64,000 bases of DNA from Auanema rhodensis (lineage: Eukaryota > Nematoda > Chromadorea > Rhabditida > Rhabditidae), in NCBI GenBank assembly GCA_964057225.1, contig OZ059898.1:21305267-21369266 (forward strand). The letters run 5' to 3'. The notes beneath the pieces are model-generated. The model had not been told where the DNA came from. It made no database searches and was given only the letters and a program-made list of their open reading frames with translations. Below are positions 12,195 through 25,697 of this stretch, piece after piece. A program made the position numbers and the translations under genes. The stretch's first letter is position 1, and every line of letters starts with the position of its first letter.

Positions 12195-14433
12195 TAACCA
12201 TGACTTTGAAATTTACGTGAACTTTAATTTATGCTAATTAAATGTACACGTGATGTGCACTTGGTATGTAACCCGCTTCACGTGAAAGATAAAGAGATGC
12301 GTTTTTCAAAATTAGATTCCCCATGACCATATTAGTCTAAAAACAAATTTTTATTGATATTGGTTCATGGTAACCATGACTTTGAAATTTAAGTGAACTT
12401 TAATTTATGCTAATTAAATGTACACGTGATGTGCACTTGGTATGTAACTCGCTTCACGTGAAAGATAAAGAGATGCGGTTTACAAAATTAGATTCCCCAT
12501 GTCCATATTAGTCTAAAAAAAAATTTTTATTGATATTGGTGCATGGTAACCATGACTTTGAAATTTACGTGAACTTTAATTTATGCTAATTAAATGTACA
12601 CGTGATGTGCACTTGGTATGTAACTCGCTTCACGTGAAAGATAAAGAGATGCGGTTTTCAAAATTAGATTCCACATGTCCATATTAGTCTAAAAACAAAT
12701 TTTTATTGATATTGGTTCATGGTAACCATGACTTTGAAATTTACGTGAACTTTAATTTATGCTAATTAAATGTACACGTGATGTGCACTTGGTATGTAAC
12801 CCGCTTCACGTGAAAGATAAAGAGATGCGGTTTTCAAAATTAGATTCCCCATGACCATATTAGTCTAAAAACAAATTTTTATTGATATTGGTGCATGGTA
12901 ACCATGACTTTGAAATTTACGTGAACTTTAATTTATGCTAATTAAATGTACACGTGATGTGCACTTGGTATGTAACTCGCTTCACGTGAAAGATAAAGAA
13001 ATGCGGTTTTCAAAATTAGATTCCCCATGTCCATATTAGTCTAAAAACAAATTTTTATTGATATTGGTGCATGGTAACCATGACTTTGAAATTTACGTGA
13101 ACTTTAATTCATGCTAATTAAATGTACACGTGATGTGCACTTGGTATGTAACTCGCTTCACGTGAAAGATAAAGAGATGCGGTTTTTAAAATTAGATTCC
13201 CCATGTCCATATTAGTCTAAAAACAAATTTTTATTGATATTGGTGCATGGTAACCATGACTTTGAAATTTACGTGAACTTTAATTTATGCTAATTAAATG
13301 TACACGTGATGTGCACTTGGTTTGTAACTCGCTTCACGTGAAAGATAAAGAGATGCGGTTTTCAAAATTAGATTCCCCAAGTCCATATTAGTCTAAAAAA
13401 GAATTTTTTTTGATATTGGTTCATGGTAAACATGACTTTGAAATTTACGTGAACTTTGATTTATGCTAATTAAATGTACACGTGATGTGCACTTGGTATG
13501 TAACCCGCTTCACGTGAAAGATAAAGAGATGCGGTTTTCAAAATTAGATTCCTCATGACCATATTTGTCTAAAAACAAATTTTTATTGATATTGGTGCAT
13601 GGTAACCATGACTTTGAAATTTACGTGAACTTTAATTTATGCTAATTAAATGTACACGTGATGTGCACTTGGTATGTAACTCGCTTCACGTGGAAGATAA
13701 AGAGATGGGGTTTTCAAAATTAGATTCCCCATGTCCATATTAGTCTAAAAACAAATTTTTATTGATATTGGTGCATGGTAACCATGACTTTGAAATTTAC
13801 GTGTACTTTAATTTATGCTAATTAAATGTACACGTGATGTGCACTTGGTATGTAACTCGCTTCACGTGAAAGATAAAGAGATGCGGTTTCCAAAATTAGA
13901 TTCCCCAAGTCCATATTAGTCTAAAAACAAATTTTTATTGATATTGGTTCATGGTAACCATGACTTTGAAATTTACGTGAACTTTAATTTATGCTAATTA
14001 AATGTACACGTGATGTGCACTTGGTATGTAACTCGCTTCACGTGAAAGATAAAGAGATGCGGTTTTCAAAATTAGATTTCCCATGTCCATATTAGTCTAA
14101 AAACAAATTTTTATTGATATTGGTTCATGGTAACCATGACTTTGAAATTTACGTGAACTTTGATTTATGCTAATTAAATGTACACGTGATGTGCACTTGG
14201 TATGTAACCCGCTTCACGTGAAAGATAAAGAGATGCGGTTTTCAAAATTAGATTCCCCATGTCCATATTAGTCTAAAAACAAATTTTTATTGATATTGGT
14301 GCATGGTAACCATGACTTTGAAATTTACGTGAACTTTAATTTATGCTAATTAAATGTACACGTGATGTGCACTTGGTATGTAACTCGCTTCACGTGAAAG
14401 ATAAAGAGATTTGGTTTTCAAAATTAGATTCCC

Positions 14434-16545
14434 CATGTCCATATTAGTCTAGAAACAAATTTTCATTGATATTGGTGCATGGTAACCATGACTTTGAAAT
14501 TTACGTGAACTTTAATTTATGCTAATTAAATGTACACGTGATGTGCACTTGGTATGTAACTCGCTTCACGTGAAAGATAAAGAGATGCGGTTTTCAAAAT
14601 TAGATTCCCTATGTCCATATTAGTCTAAAAACAAATTTTTATTGATATTGGTTCATGGTAACCATGACTTTGAAATTTACGTGAACTTTAATTTATGCTA
14701 ATTAAATGTACACGTGATGTGCACTTGGTATGTAACTCGCTTCACGTGAAAGATAAAGAGATGCGGTTTTCAAAATTAGATTTCCCATGTCCATATTAGT
14801 CTACAAACAAATTTTTATTGATATTGGTTCATGGTAACCATGACTTTGAAATTTACGTGAACTTTAATTTATGCTAATTAAATGTACACGTGATGTGCAC
14901 TTGGTATGTAACTCGCTTCACGTGAAAGATAAAGAGATGCGGTTTTCAAAATTAGATTTCCCATGTCCATATTAGTCTAAAAACAAATTTTTATTGATAT
15001 TGGTTCATGGTAACCATGACTTTGAAATTTACGTGAACTTTGATTTATGCTAATTAAATGTACACGTGATGTGCACTTGGTATGTAACCCGCTTCACGTG
15101 AAAGATAAAGAGATGCGGTTTTCAAAATTAGATTCCCCATGTCCATATTAGTCTAAAAACAAATTTTTATTGATATTGGTGCATGGTAACCATGACTTTG
15201 AAATTTACGTGAACTTTAATTTATGCTAATTAAATGTACACGTGATGTGCACTTGGTATGTAACTCGCTTCACGTGAAAGATAAAGAGATGCGGTTTTCG
15301 AAATTAGATTCCTCATGTCCATATTAGTCTAAAAACAAATTTTTATTGATATTGGTTCATGGTAACCATGACTTTGAAATTTACGTGAACTTTAATTTAT
15401 GCTAATTAAATGTACACGTGATGTGCACTTGGTATGTAACTCGCTTCACGTGAAAGATAAAGAGATTTGGTTTTCAAAATTAGATTCCCCATGTCCATAT
15501 TAGTCTAAAAACAAATTTTCATTGATATTGGTGCATGGTAACCATGACTTTGAAATTTACGTGAACTTTAATTTATGCTAATTAAATGTACACGTGATGT
15601 GCACTTGGTATGTAACTCGCTTCACGTGAAAGATAAAGAGATGCGGTTTTCAAAATTAGATTCCCTATGTCCATATTAGTCTAAAAACAAATTTTTATCA
15701 ATATTGGTTCATGGTAACCATGACTTTGAAATTTACGTGAACTTTAATTTATGCTAATTAAATGTACACGTGATGTGCACTTGGTATGTAACTCGCTTCA
15801 CGTGAAAGATAAAGAGATGCGGTTTTCAAAATTAGATTCCCCATGTCCATATTAGTCTAAAAACAAATTTTTATTGATATTGGTTCATGGTAACCATGAC
15901 TTTGAAATTTACGTGAACTTTAATTTATGCTAATTAAATGTACACGTGATGTGCACTTGGTATGTAACTCGCTTCACGTGAAAGATAAAGAGATGCGGTT
16001 TTCAAAATTAGATTCCCCATGTCCATATTAGTCTAAAAACAAATTTTTATTGATATTGGTTCATGGTAAACATGACTTTGAAATTTACGTGAACTTTAAT
16101 TTATGCTAATTAAATGTACACGTGATGTGCACTTGGTATGTAACTCGCTTCACGTGAAAGATAAAGAGATGCGGTTTTCAAAATTAGATTCCCCATGTCC
16201 ATATTAGTCTAAAAACCAATTTTTATTGATATTGGTGCATGGTAACCATGACTTTGAAATTTACGTGAACTTTAATTTATGCTAATTAAATGTACACGTG
16301 ATGTGCACTTGGTATGTAACTCGCTTCACGTGAAAGATAAAGAGGTGCGGTTTTCAAAATTAGATTCCCCATGTCCATATTAGTCTAAAAACAAATTTTT
16401 ATTGATATTGGTTCATGGTAACCATGACTTTGAAATTTACGTGAACTTTAATTTATGCTAATTAAATGTACACGTGATGTGCACTTGGTATGTAACTCGC
16501 TTCACGTGAAAGATAAAGAGATGCGGTTTTCGAAATTAGTATCCT
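14434..16545 (+). repeat. 12-monomer block, copy A (18-monomer displacement)
   Basis: Variant series: TTTTCATTG, a CCCT end, two TTTCCC ends, TTTGATT with ACCCG, TTTTCGAAATT, GATTTGG, TTTTCATTG, TTTTTATCAAT, GGTAAACATG, AAAACCAATTT, AGAGGTGCGG and ATTAGTATCC. The same series is found 3168 bp later (18 x 176). Private changes here include CTAGAAAC and CTACAAAC. Confidence 0.85.
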
Positions 16546-17073
16546 CATGTCCATATTAGTCTAAAAACAAATTTTTATTGATATTGGTGCATGGTAACCA
16601 TGACTTTGAAATTTACGTGAACTTTAATTTATGCTAATTAAATGTACACGTGATGTGCACTTGGTATGTAACTCGCTTCACGTGAAAGATAAAGAGATGC
16701 GGTTTTCGAAATTAGATTCCTCATTTCCATATTAGTTTAAAAACAAATTTTTATTGATATTGGTTCATGGTAACCATGACTTTGAAATTTACGTGAACTT
16801 TAATTTATGCTAATTAAATGTACACGTGATGTGCACTTGGTATGTAACTCGCTTCACGTGAAAGATAAAGAGATGCGGTTTTCAAAATTAGATTCCCTAT
16901 GTCCATATTAGTCTAAAAACAAATTTTTATCGATATTGGTTCATGGTAACCATGACTTTGAAATTTACGTGAACTTTAATTTATGCTAATTAAATGTACA
17001 CGTGATGTGCACTTGGTATGTAACTCGCTTCACGTGAAAGATAAAGAGATGCGGTTTTCAAAATTAGATTTCC

Positions 17074-20000
17074 CATGTCCATATTAGTCTAAAAACAAAT
17101 TTTTATTGATATTGGTTCATGGTAACCATGACTTTGAAATTTACGTGAACTTTGATTTATGCTAATTAAATGTACACGTGATGTGCACTTGGTATGTAAC
17201 CCGCTTCACGTGAAAGATAAAGAGATGCGGTTTTCAAAATTAGATTCCCCATGTCCATATTAGTCTAAAAACAAATTTTTATTGATATTGGTGCATGGTA
17301 ACCATGACTTTGAAATTTACGTGAACTTTAATTTATGCTAATTAAATGTACACGTGATGTGCACTTGGTATGTAACTCGCTTCACGTGAAAGATAAAGAG
17401 ATGCGGTTTTCGAAATTAGATTCCTCATGTCCATATTAGTCTAAAAACAAATTTTTATTGATATTGGTTCATGGTAACCATGACTTTGAAATTTACGTGA
17501 ACTTTAATTTATGCTAATTAAATGTACACGTGATGTGCACTTGGTATGTAACTCGCTTCACGTGAAAGATAAAGAGATTTGGTTTTCAAAATTAGATTCC
17601 CCATGTCCATATTAGTCTAAAAACAAATTTTCATTGATATTGGTGCATGGTAACCATGACTTTGAAATTTACGTGAACTTTAATTTATGCTAATTAAATG
17701 TACACGTGATGTGCACTTGGTATGTAACTCGCTTCACGTGAAAGATAAAGAGATGCGGTTTTCAAAATTAGATTCCCTATGTCCATATTAGTCTAAAAAC
17801 AAATTTTTATTGATATTGGTTCATGGTAACCATGACTTTGAAATTTACGTGAACTTTAATTTATGCTAATTAAATGTACACGTGATGTGCACTTGGTATG
17901 TAACTCGCTTCACGTGAAAGATAAAGAGATGCGGTTTTCAAAATTAGATTTCCCATGTCCATATTAGTCTAAAAACAAATTTTTATTGATATTGGTTCAT
18001 GGTAACCATGACTTTGAAATTTACGTGAACTTTAATTTATGCTAATTAAATGTACACGTGATGTGCACTTGGTATGTAACTCGCTTCACGTGAAAGATAA
18101 AGAGATGCGGTTTTCAAAATTAGATTTCCCATGTCCATATTAGTCTAAAAACAAATTTTTATTGATATTGGTTCATGGTAACCATGACTTTGAAATTTAC
18201 GTGAACTTTGATTTATGCTAATTAAATGTACACGTGATGTGCACTTGGTATGTAACCCGCTTCACGTGAAAGATAAAGAGATGCGGTTTTCAAAATTAGA
18301 TTCCCCATGTCCATATTAGTCTAAAAACAAATTTTTATTGATATTGGTGCATGGTAACCATGACTTTGAAATTTACGTGAACTTTAATTTATGCTAATTA
18401 AATGTACACGTGATGTGCACTTGGTATGTAACTCGCTTCACGTGAAAGATAAAGAGATGCGGTTTTCGAAATTAGATTCCTCATGTCCATATTAGTCTAA
18501 AAACAAATTTTTATTGATATTGGTTCATGGTAACCATGACTTTGAAATTTACGTGAACTTTAATTTATGCTAATTAAATAAACACGTGATGTGCACTTGG
18601 TATGTAACTCGCTTCACGTGAAAGATAAAGAGATTTGGTTTTCAAAATTAGATTCCCCATGTCCATATTAGTCTAAAAACAAATTTTCATTGATATTGGT
18701 GCATGGTAACCATGACTTTGAAATTTACGTGAACTTTAATTTATGCTAATTAAATGTACACGTGATGTGCACTTGGTATGTAACTCGCTTCACGTGAAAG
18801 ATAAAGAGATGCGGTTTTCAAAATTAGATTCCCTATGTCCATATTAGTCTAAAAACAAATTTTTATCAATATTGGTTCATGGTAACCATGACTTTGAAAT
18901 TTACGTGAACTTTAATTTATGCTAATTAAATGTACACGTGATGTGCACTTGGTATGTAACTCGCTTCACGTGAAAGATAAAGAGATGCGGTTTTCAAAAT
19001 TAGATTCCCCATGTCCATATTAGTCTAAAAACAAATTTTTATTGATATTGGTTCATGGTAACCATGACTTTGAAATTTACGTGAACTTTAATTTATGCTA
19101 ATTAAATGTACACGTGATGTGCACTTGGTATGTAACTCGCTTCACGTGAAAGATAAAGAGATGCGGTTTTCAAAATTAGATTCCCCATGTCCATATTAGT
19201 CTAAAAACAAATTTTTATTGATATTGGTTCATGGTAAACATGACTTTGAAATTTACGTGAACTTTAATTTATGCTAATTAAATGTACACGTGATGTGCAC
19301 TTGGTATGTAACTCGCTTCACGTGAAAGATAAAGAGATGCGGTTTTCAAAATTAGATTCCCCATGTCCATATTAGTCTAAAAACCAATTTTTATTGATAT
19401 TGGTGCATGGTAACCATGACTTTGAAATTTACGTGAACTTTAATTTATGCTAATTAAATGTACACGTGATGTGCACTTGGTATGTAACTCGCTTCACGTG
19501 AAAGATAAAGAGGTGCGGTTTTCAAAATTAGATTCCCCATGTCCATATTAGTCTAAAAACAAATTTTTATTGATATTGGTTCATGGTAACCATGACTTTG
19601 AAATTTACGTGAACTTTAATTTATGCTAATTAAATGTACACGTGATGTGCACTTGGTATGTAACTCGCTTCACGTGAAAGATAAAGAGATGCGGTTTTCG
19701 AAATTAGTATCCTCATGTCCATATTAGTCTAAAAACAAATTTTTATTGATATTGGTTCATGGTAACCATGACTTTGAAATTTACGTGAACTTTAATTTAT
19801 GCTAATTAAATGTACACGTGATGTGCACTTGGTATGTAACTCGCTTCACGTGAAAGATAAAGAGATGCGGTTTTCAAAATTAGATTCCCCATGTCCATAT
19901 TAGTCTAAAAACAAATTTTTATTGATATTGGTGCATGGTAACCATGACTTTGAAATTTACGTGAACTTTAATTTATGCTAATTAAATGTACACGTGATGT

Positions 20001-20241
20001 GCACTTGGTATGTAACTCGCTTCACGTGAAAGATAAAGAGATGCGGTTTTCAAAATTAGATTCCCTATGTCCATATTAGTCTAAAAACAAATTTTTATCG
20101 ATATTGGTTCATGGTAACCATGACTTTGAAATTTACGTGAACTTTAATTTATGCTAATTAAATGTACACGTGATGTGCACTTGGTATGTAACTCGCTTCA
20201 CGTGAAAGATAAAGAGATGCGGTTTTCAAAATTAGATTCCC
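17074..20241 (+). repeat. 18-monomer block, copy A (49-monomer displacement)
   Basis: Eighteen consecutive monomers from the TTTGATT/ACCCG monomer through the ATCG monomer at 20066 match, variant for variant, those beginning at 25698. The displacement is 8624 bp, exactly 49 x 176. The match ends where 20242 (G at 44, ACCCG, CATGACC) differs from 28866 (TAATTGAATG). Confidence 0.85.
17602..19713 (+). repeat. 12-monomer block, copy B (18-monomer displacement)
   Basis: Repeats the diagnostic variant series of 14434-16545, displaced by 3168 bp. One private change, TAAATAAACACG near 18576, distinguishes it. This block also lies inside the longer block duplicated at about 25.7-28.9 kb, so duplications are nested. 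Confidence 0.85.
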
Positions 20242-20945
20242 CATGTCCATATTAGTCTAAAAACAAATTTTTATTGATATTGGTGCATGGTAACCATGAC
20301 TTTGAAATTTACGTGAACTTTAATTTATGCTAATTAAATGTACACGTGATGTGCACTTGGTATGTAACCCGCTTCACGTGAAAGATAAAGAGATGCGGTT
20401 TTCAAAATTAGATTCCTCATGACCATATTAGTCTAAAAACAAATTTTTATTGATATTGGTGCATGGTAACCATGACTTTGAAATTTACGTGAACTTTAAT
20501 TTATGCTAATTAAATGTACACGTGATGTGCACTTGGTATGTAACTCGCTTCACGTGAAAGATAAAGAGATGCGGTTTTCAAAATTAGATTCCCCATGTCC
20601 ATATTAGTCTAAAAACAAATTTTTATTGATATTGGTGCATGGTAACCATGACTTTGAAATTTACGTGTACTTTAATTTATGCTAATTAAATGTACACGTG
20701 ATGTGCACTTGGTATGTAACTCGCTTCACGTGAAAGATAAAGAGATGCGGTTTCCAAAATTAGATTCCCCAAGTCCATATTAGTCTAAAAACAAATTTTT
20801 ATTGATATTGGTTCATGGTAACCATGACTTTGAAATTTACGTGAACTTTAATTTATGCTAATTAAATGTACACGTGATGTGCACTTGGTATGTAACTCGC
20901 TTCACGTGAAAGATAAAGAGATGCGGTTTTCAAAATTAGATTTCC

Positions 20946-22001
20946 CATGTCCATATTAGTCTAAAAACAAATTTTTATTGATATTGGTTCATGGTAACCA
21001 TGACTTTGAAATTTACGTGAACTTTGATTTATGCTAATTAAATGTACACGTGATGTGCACTTGGTATGTAACCCGCTTCACGTGAAAGATAAAGAGATGC
21101 GGTTTCCAAAATTAGATTCCCCATGTCCATATTAGTCTAAAAACAAATTTTTATTGATATTGGTGCATGGTAACCATGACTTTGAAATTTACGTGAACTT
21201 TAATTTATGCTAATTAAATGTACACGTGATGTGCACTTGGTATGTAACTCGCTTCACGTGAAAGATAAAGAGATGCGGTTTTCGAAATTAGATTCCTCAT
21301 GTCCATATTAGTCTAAAAACAAATTTTTATTGATATTGGTTCATGGTAACCATGACTTTGAAATTTACGTGAACTTTAATTTATGCTAATTAAATGTACA
21401 CGTGATGTGCACTTGGTATGTAACTCGCTTCACGTGAAAGATAAAGAGATGCGGTTTTCAAAATTAGATTCCCCATGTCCATATTAGTCTAAAAACAAAT
21501 TTTTATTGATATTGGTGCATGGTAACCATGACTTTGAAATTTACGTGAACTTTAATTTATGCTAATTAAATGTACACGTGATGTGCACTTGGTATGTAAC
21601 TCGCTTCACGTGAAAGATAAAGAGATGCGGTTTTCAAAATTAGATTCCCTATGTCCATATTAGTCTAAAAACAAATTTTTATCGATATTGGTTCATGGTA
21701 ACCATGACTTTGAAATTTACGTGAACTTTAATTTATGCTAATTAAATGTACACGTGATGTGCACTTGGTATGTAACTCGCTTCACGTGAAAGATAAAGAG
21801 GTGCGGTTTTCAAAATTAGATTCCCCATGTCCATATTAGTCTAAAAACAAATTTTTATTGATATTGGTTCATGGTAACCATGACTTTGAAATTTACGTGA
21901 ACTTTAATTTATGCTAATTAAATGTACACGTGATGTGCACTTGGTATGTAACTCGCTTCACGTGAAAGATAAAGAGATGCGGTTTTCGAAATTAGTATCC
22001 T
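20946..22001 (+). repeat. 1056-bp 6-monomer HOR, copy 1
   Basis: Order of monomers: TTTGATT/ACCCG; G44 with TTTTCGAAATT; T44; G44 ending CCCT; ATCG with AGAGGTGCGG; TTTTCGAAATTAGTATCC. The same six recur immediately downstream. This copy has GGTTTCC in its first monomer. Confidence 0.88.
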
Positions 22002-23057
22002 CATGTCCATATTAGTCTAAAAACAAATTTTTATTGATATTGGTTCATGGTAACCATGACTTTGAAATTTACGTGAACTTTGATTTATGCTAATTAAATG
22101 TACACGTGATGTGCACTTGGTATGTAACCCGCTTCACGTGAAAGATAAAGAGATGCGGTTTTCAAAATTAGATTCCCCATGTCCATATTAGTCTAAAAAC
22201 AAATTTTTATTGATATTGGTGCATGGTAACCATGACTTTGAAATTTACGTGAACTTTAATTTATGCTAATTAAATGTACACGTGATGTGCACTTGGTATG
22301 TAACTCGCTTCACGTGAAAGATAAAGAGATGCGGTTTTCGAAATTAGATTCCTCATGTCCATATTAGTCTAAAAACAAATTTTTATTGATATTGGTTCAT
22401 GGTAACCATGACTTTGAAATTTACGTGAACTTTAATTTATGCTAATTAAATGTACACGTGATGTGCACTTGGTATGTAACTCGCTTCACGTGAAAGATAA
22501 AGAGATGCGGTTTTCAAAATTAGATTCCCCATGTCCATATTAGTCTAAAAACAAATTTTTATTGATATTGGTGCATGGTAACCATGACTTTGAAATTTAC
22601 GTGAACTTTAATTTATGCTAATTAAATGTACACGTGATGTGCACTTGGTATGTAACTCGCTTCACGTGAAAGATAAAGAGATGCGGTTTTCAAAATTAGA
22701 TTCCCTATGTCCATATTAGTCTAAAAACAAATTTTTATCGATATTGGTTCATGGTAACCATGACTTTGAAATTTACGTGAACTTTAATTTATGCTAATTA
22801 AATGTACACGTGATGTGCACTTGGTATGTAACTCGCTTCACGTGAAAGATAAAGAGGTGCGGTTTTCAAAATTAGATTCCCCATGTCCATATTAGTCTAA
22901 AAACAAATTTTTATTGATATTGGTTCATGGTAACCATGACTTTGAAATTTACGTGAACTTTAATTTATGCTAATTAAATGTACACGTGATGTGCACTTGG
23001 TATGTAACTCGCTTCACGTGAAAGATAAAGAGATGCGGTTTTCGAAATTAGTATCCT
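22002..23057 (+). repeat. 1056-bp 6-monomer HOR, copy 2
   Basis: Same six-monomer order as the preceding copy. The same six also occur at 24466 (first four or five monomers), 30098 and 32562, so this is a recurrent HOR of the central zone. Confidence 0.88.
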
Positions 23058-24465
23058 CATGTCCATATTAGTCTAAAAACAAATTTTTATTGATATTGGT
23101 TCATGGTAACCATGACTTTGAAATTTACGTGAACTTTAATTTATGCTAATTAAATGTACACGTGATGTGCACTTGGTATGTAACTCGCTTCACGTGAAAG
23201 ATAAAGAGATGCGGTTTTCAAAATTAGATTCCCCATGTCCATATTAGTCTAAAAACAAATTTTTATTGATATTGGTGCATGGTAACCATGACTTTGAAAT
23301 TTACGTGAACTTTAATTTATGCTAATTAAATGTACACGTGATGTGCACTTGGTATGTAACTCGCTTCACGTGAAAGATAAAGAGATGCGGTTTTCAAAAT
23401 TAGATTCCCTATGTCCATATTAGTCTAAAAACAAATTTTTATCGATATTGGTTCATGGTAACCATGACTTTGAAATTTACGTGAACTTTAATTTATGCTA
23501 ATTAAATGTACACGTGATGTGCACTTGGTATGTAACTCGCTTCACGTGAAAGATAAAGAGATGCGGTTTTCAAAATTAGATTCCCCATGTCCATATTAGT
23601 CTAAAAACAAATTTTTATTGATATTGGTTCATGGTAACCATGACTTTGAAATTTACGTGAACTTTAATTTATGCTAATTAAATGTACACGTGATGTGCAC
23701 TTGGTATGTAACTCGCTTCACGTGAAAGATAAAGAGATGCGGTTTTCGAAATTAGTATCCTCATGTCCATATTAGTCTAAAAACAAATTTTTATTGATAT
23801 TGGTTCATGGTAACCATGACTTTGAAATTTACGTGAACTTTAATTTATGCTAATTAAATGTACACGTGATGTGCACTTGGTATGTAACTCGCTTCACGTG
23901 AAAGATAAAGAGATGCGGTTTTCAAAATTAGATTCCCCATGTCCATATTAGTCTAAAAACAAATTTTTATTGATATTGGTGCATGGTAACCATGACTTTG
24001 AAATTTACGTGAACTTTAATTTATGCTAATTAAATGTACACGTGATGTGCACTTGGTATGTAACTCGCTTCACGTGAAAGATAAAGAGATGCGGTTTTCA
24101 AAATTAGATTCCCTATGTCCATATTAGTCTAAAAACAAATTTTTATCGATATTGGTTCATGGTAACCATGACTTTGAAATTTACGTGAACTTTAATTTAT
24201 GCTAATTAAATGTACACGTGATGTGCACTTGGTATGTAACTCGCTTCACGTGAAAGATAAAGAGGTGCGGTTTTCAAAATTAGATTCCCCATGTCCATAT
24301 TAGTCTAAAAACAAATTTTTATTGATATTGGTTCATGGTAACCATGACTTTGAAATTTACGTGAACTTTAATTTATGCTAATTAAATGTACACGTGATGT
24401 GCACTTGGTATGTAACTCGCTTCACGTGAAAGATAAAGAGATGCGGTTTTCGAAATTAGTATCCT
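23058..24465 (+). repeat. 704-bp 4-monomer HOR, two tandem copies
   Basis: Four-monomer order T44; G44 ending CCCT; ATCG; TTTTCGAAATTAGTATCC occurs at 23058-23761 and 23762-24465. It is the 6-mer minus its first two monomers, consistent with unequal exchange. The two copies differ at ATGCGG versus GTGCGG in the third monomer. Confidence 0.88.
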
Positions 24466-25697
24466 CATGTCCATATTAGTCTAAAAACAAATTTTTATTG
24501 ATATTGGTTCATGGTAACCATGACTTTGAAATTTACGTGAACTTTGATTTATGCTAATTAAATGTACACGTGATGTGCACTTGGTATGTAACCCGCTTCA
24601 CGTGAAAGATAAAGAGATGCGGTTTTCAAAATTAGATTCCCCATGTCCATATTAGTCTAAAAACAAATTTTTATTGATATTGGTGCATGGTAACCATGAC
24701 TTTGAAATTTACGTGAACTTTAATTTATGCTAATTAAATGTACACGTGATGTGCACTTGGTATGTAACTCGCTTCACGTGAAAGATAAAGAGATGCGGTT
24801 TTCGAAATTAGATTCCTCATGTCCATATTAGTCTAAAAACAAATTTTTATTGATATTGGTTCATGGTAACCATGACTTTGAAATTTACGTGAACTTTAAT
24901 TTATGCTAATTAAATGTACACGTGATGTGCACTTGGTATGTAACTCGCTTCACGTGAAAGATAAAGAGATGCGGTTTTCAAAATTAGATTCCCCATGTCC
25001 ATATTAGTCTAAAAACAAATTTTTATTGATATTGGTGCATGGTAACCATGACTTTGAAATTTACGTGAACTTTAATTTATGCTAATTAAATGTACACGTG
25101 ATGTGCACTTGGTATGTAACTCGCTTCACGTGAAAGATAAAGAGATGCGGTTTTCAAAATTAGATTCCCTATGTCCATATTAGTCTAAAAACAAATTTTT
25201 ATCGATATTGGTTCATGGTAACCATGACTTTGAAATTTACGTGAACTTTAATTTATGCTAATTAAATGTACACGTGATGTGCACTTGGTATGTAACTCGC
25301 TTCACGTGGAAGATAAAGAGATGGGGTTTTCAAAATTAGATTCCCCATGTCCATATTAGTCTAAAAACAAATTTTTATTGATATTGGTGCATGGTAACCA
25401 TGACTTTGAAATTTACGTGTACTTTAATTTATGCTAATTAAATGTACACGTGATGTGCACTTGGTATGTAACTCGCTTCACGTGAAAGATAAAGAGATGC
25501 GGTTTCCAAAATTAGATTCCCCAAGTCCATATTAGTCTAAAAACAAATTTTTATTGATATTGGTTCATGGTAACCATGACTTTGAAATTTACGTGAACTT
25601 TAATTTATGCTAATTAAATGTACACGTGATGTGCACTTGGTATGTAACTCGCTTCACGTGAAAGATAAAGAGATGCGGTTTTCAAAATTAGATTTCC

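Larger units (their letters stand above)
21474..25300 (+). repeat. Block of about 21-22 monomers, copy A (46-monomer displacement)
   Basis: The mixed 6-mer/4-mer/6-mer order in this block recurs 8096 bp downstream (46 x 176). The match includes the single switch from AGAGGTG to AGAGATG in the 23410 monomer. It ends in the monomer at 25170, which gains GTGGAAG and GATGGGG. Confidence 0.85.
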
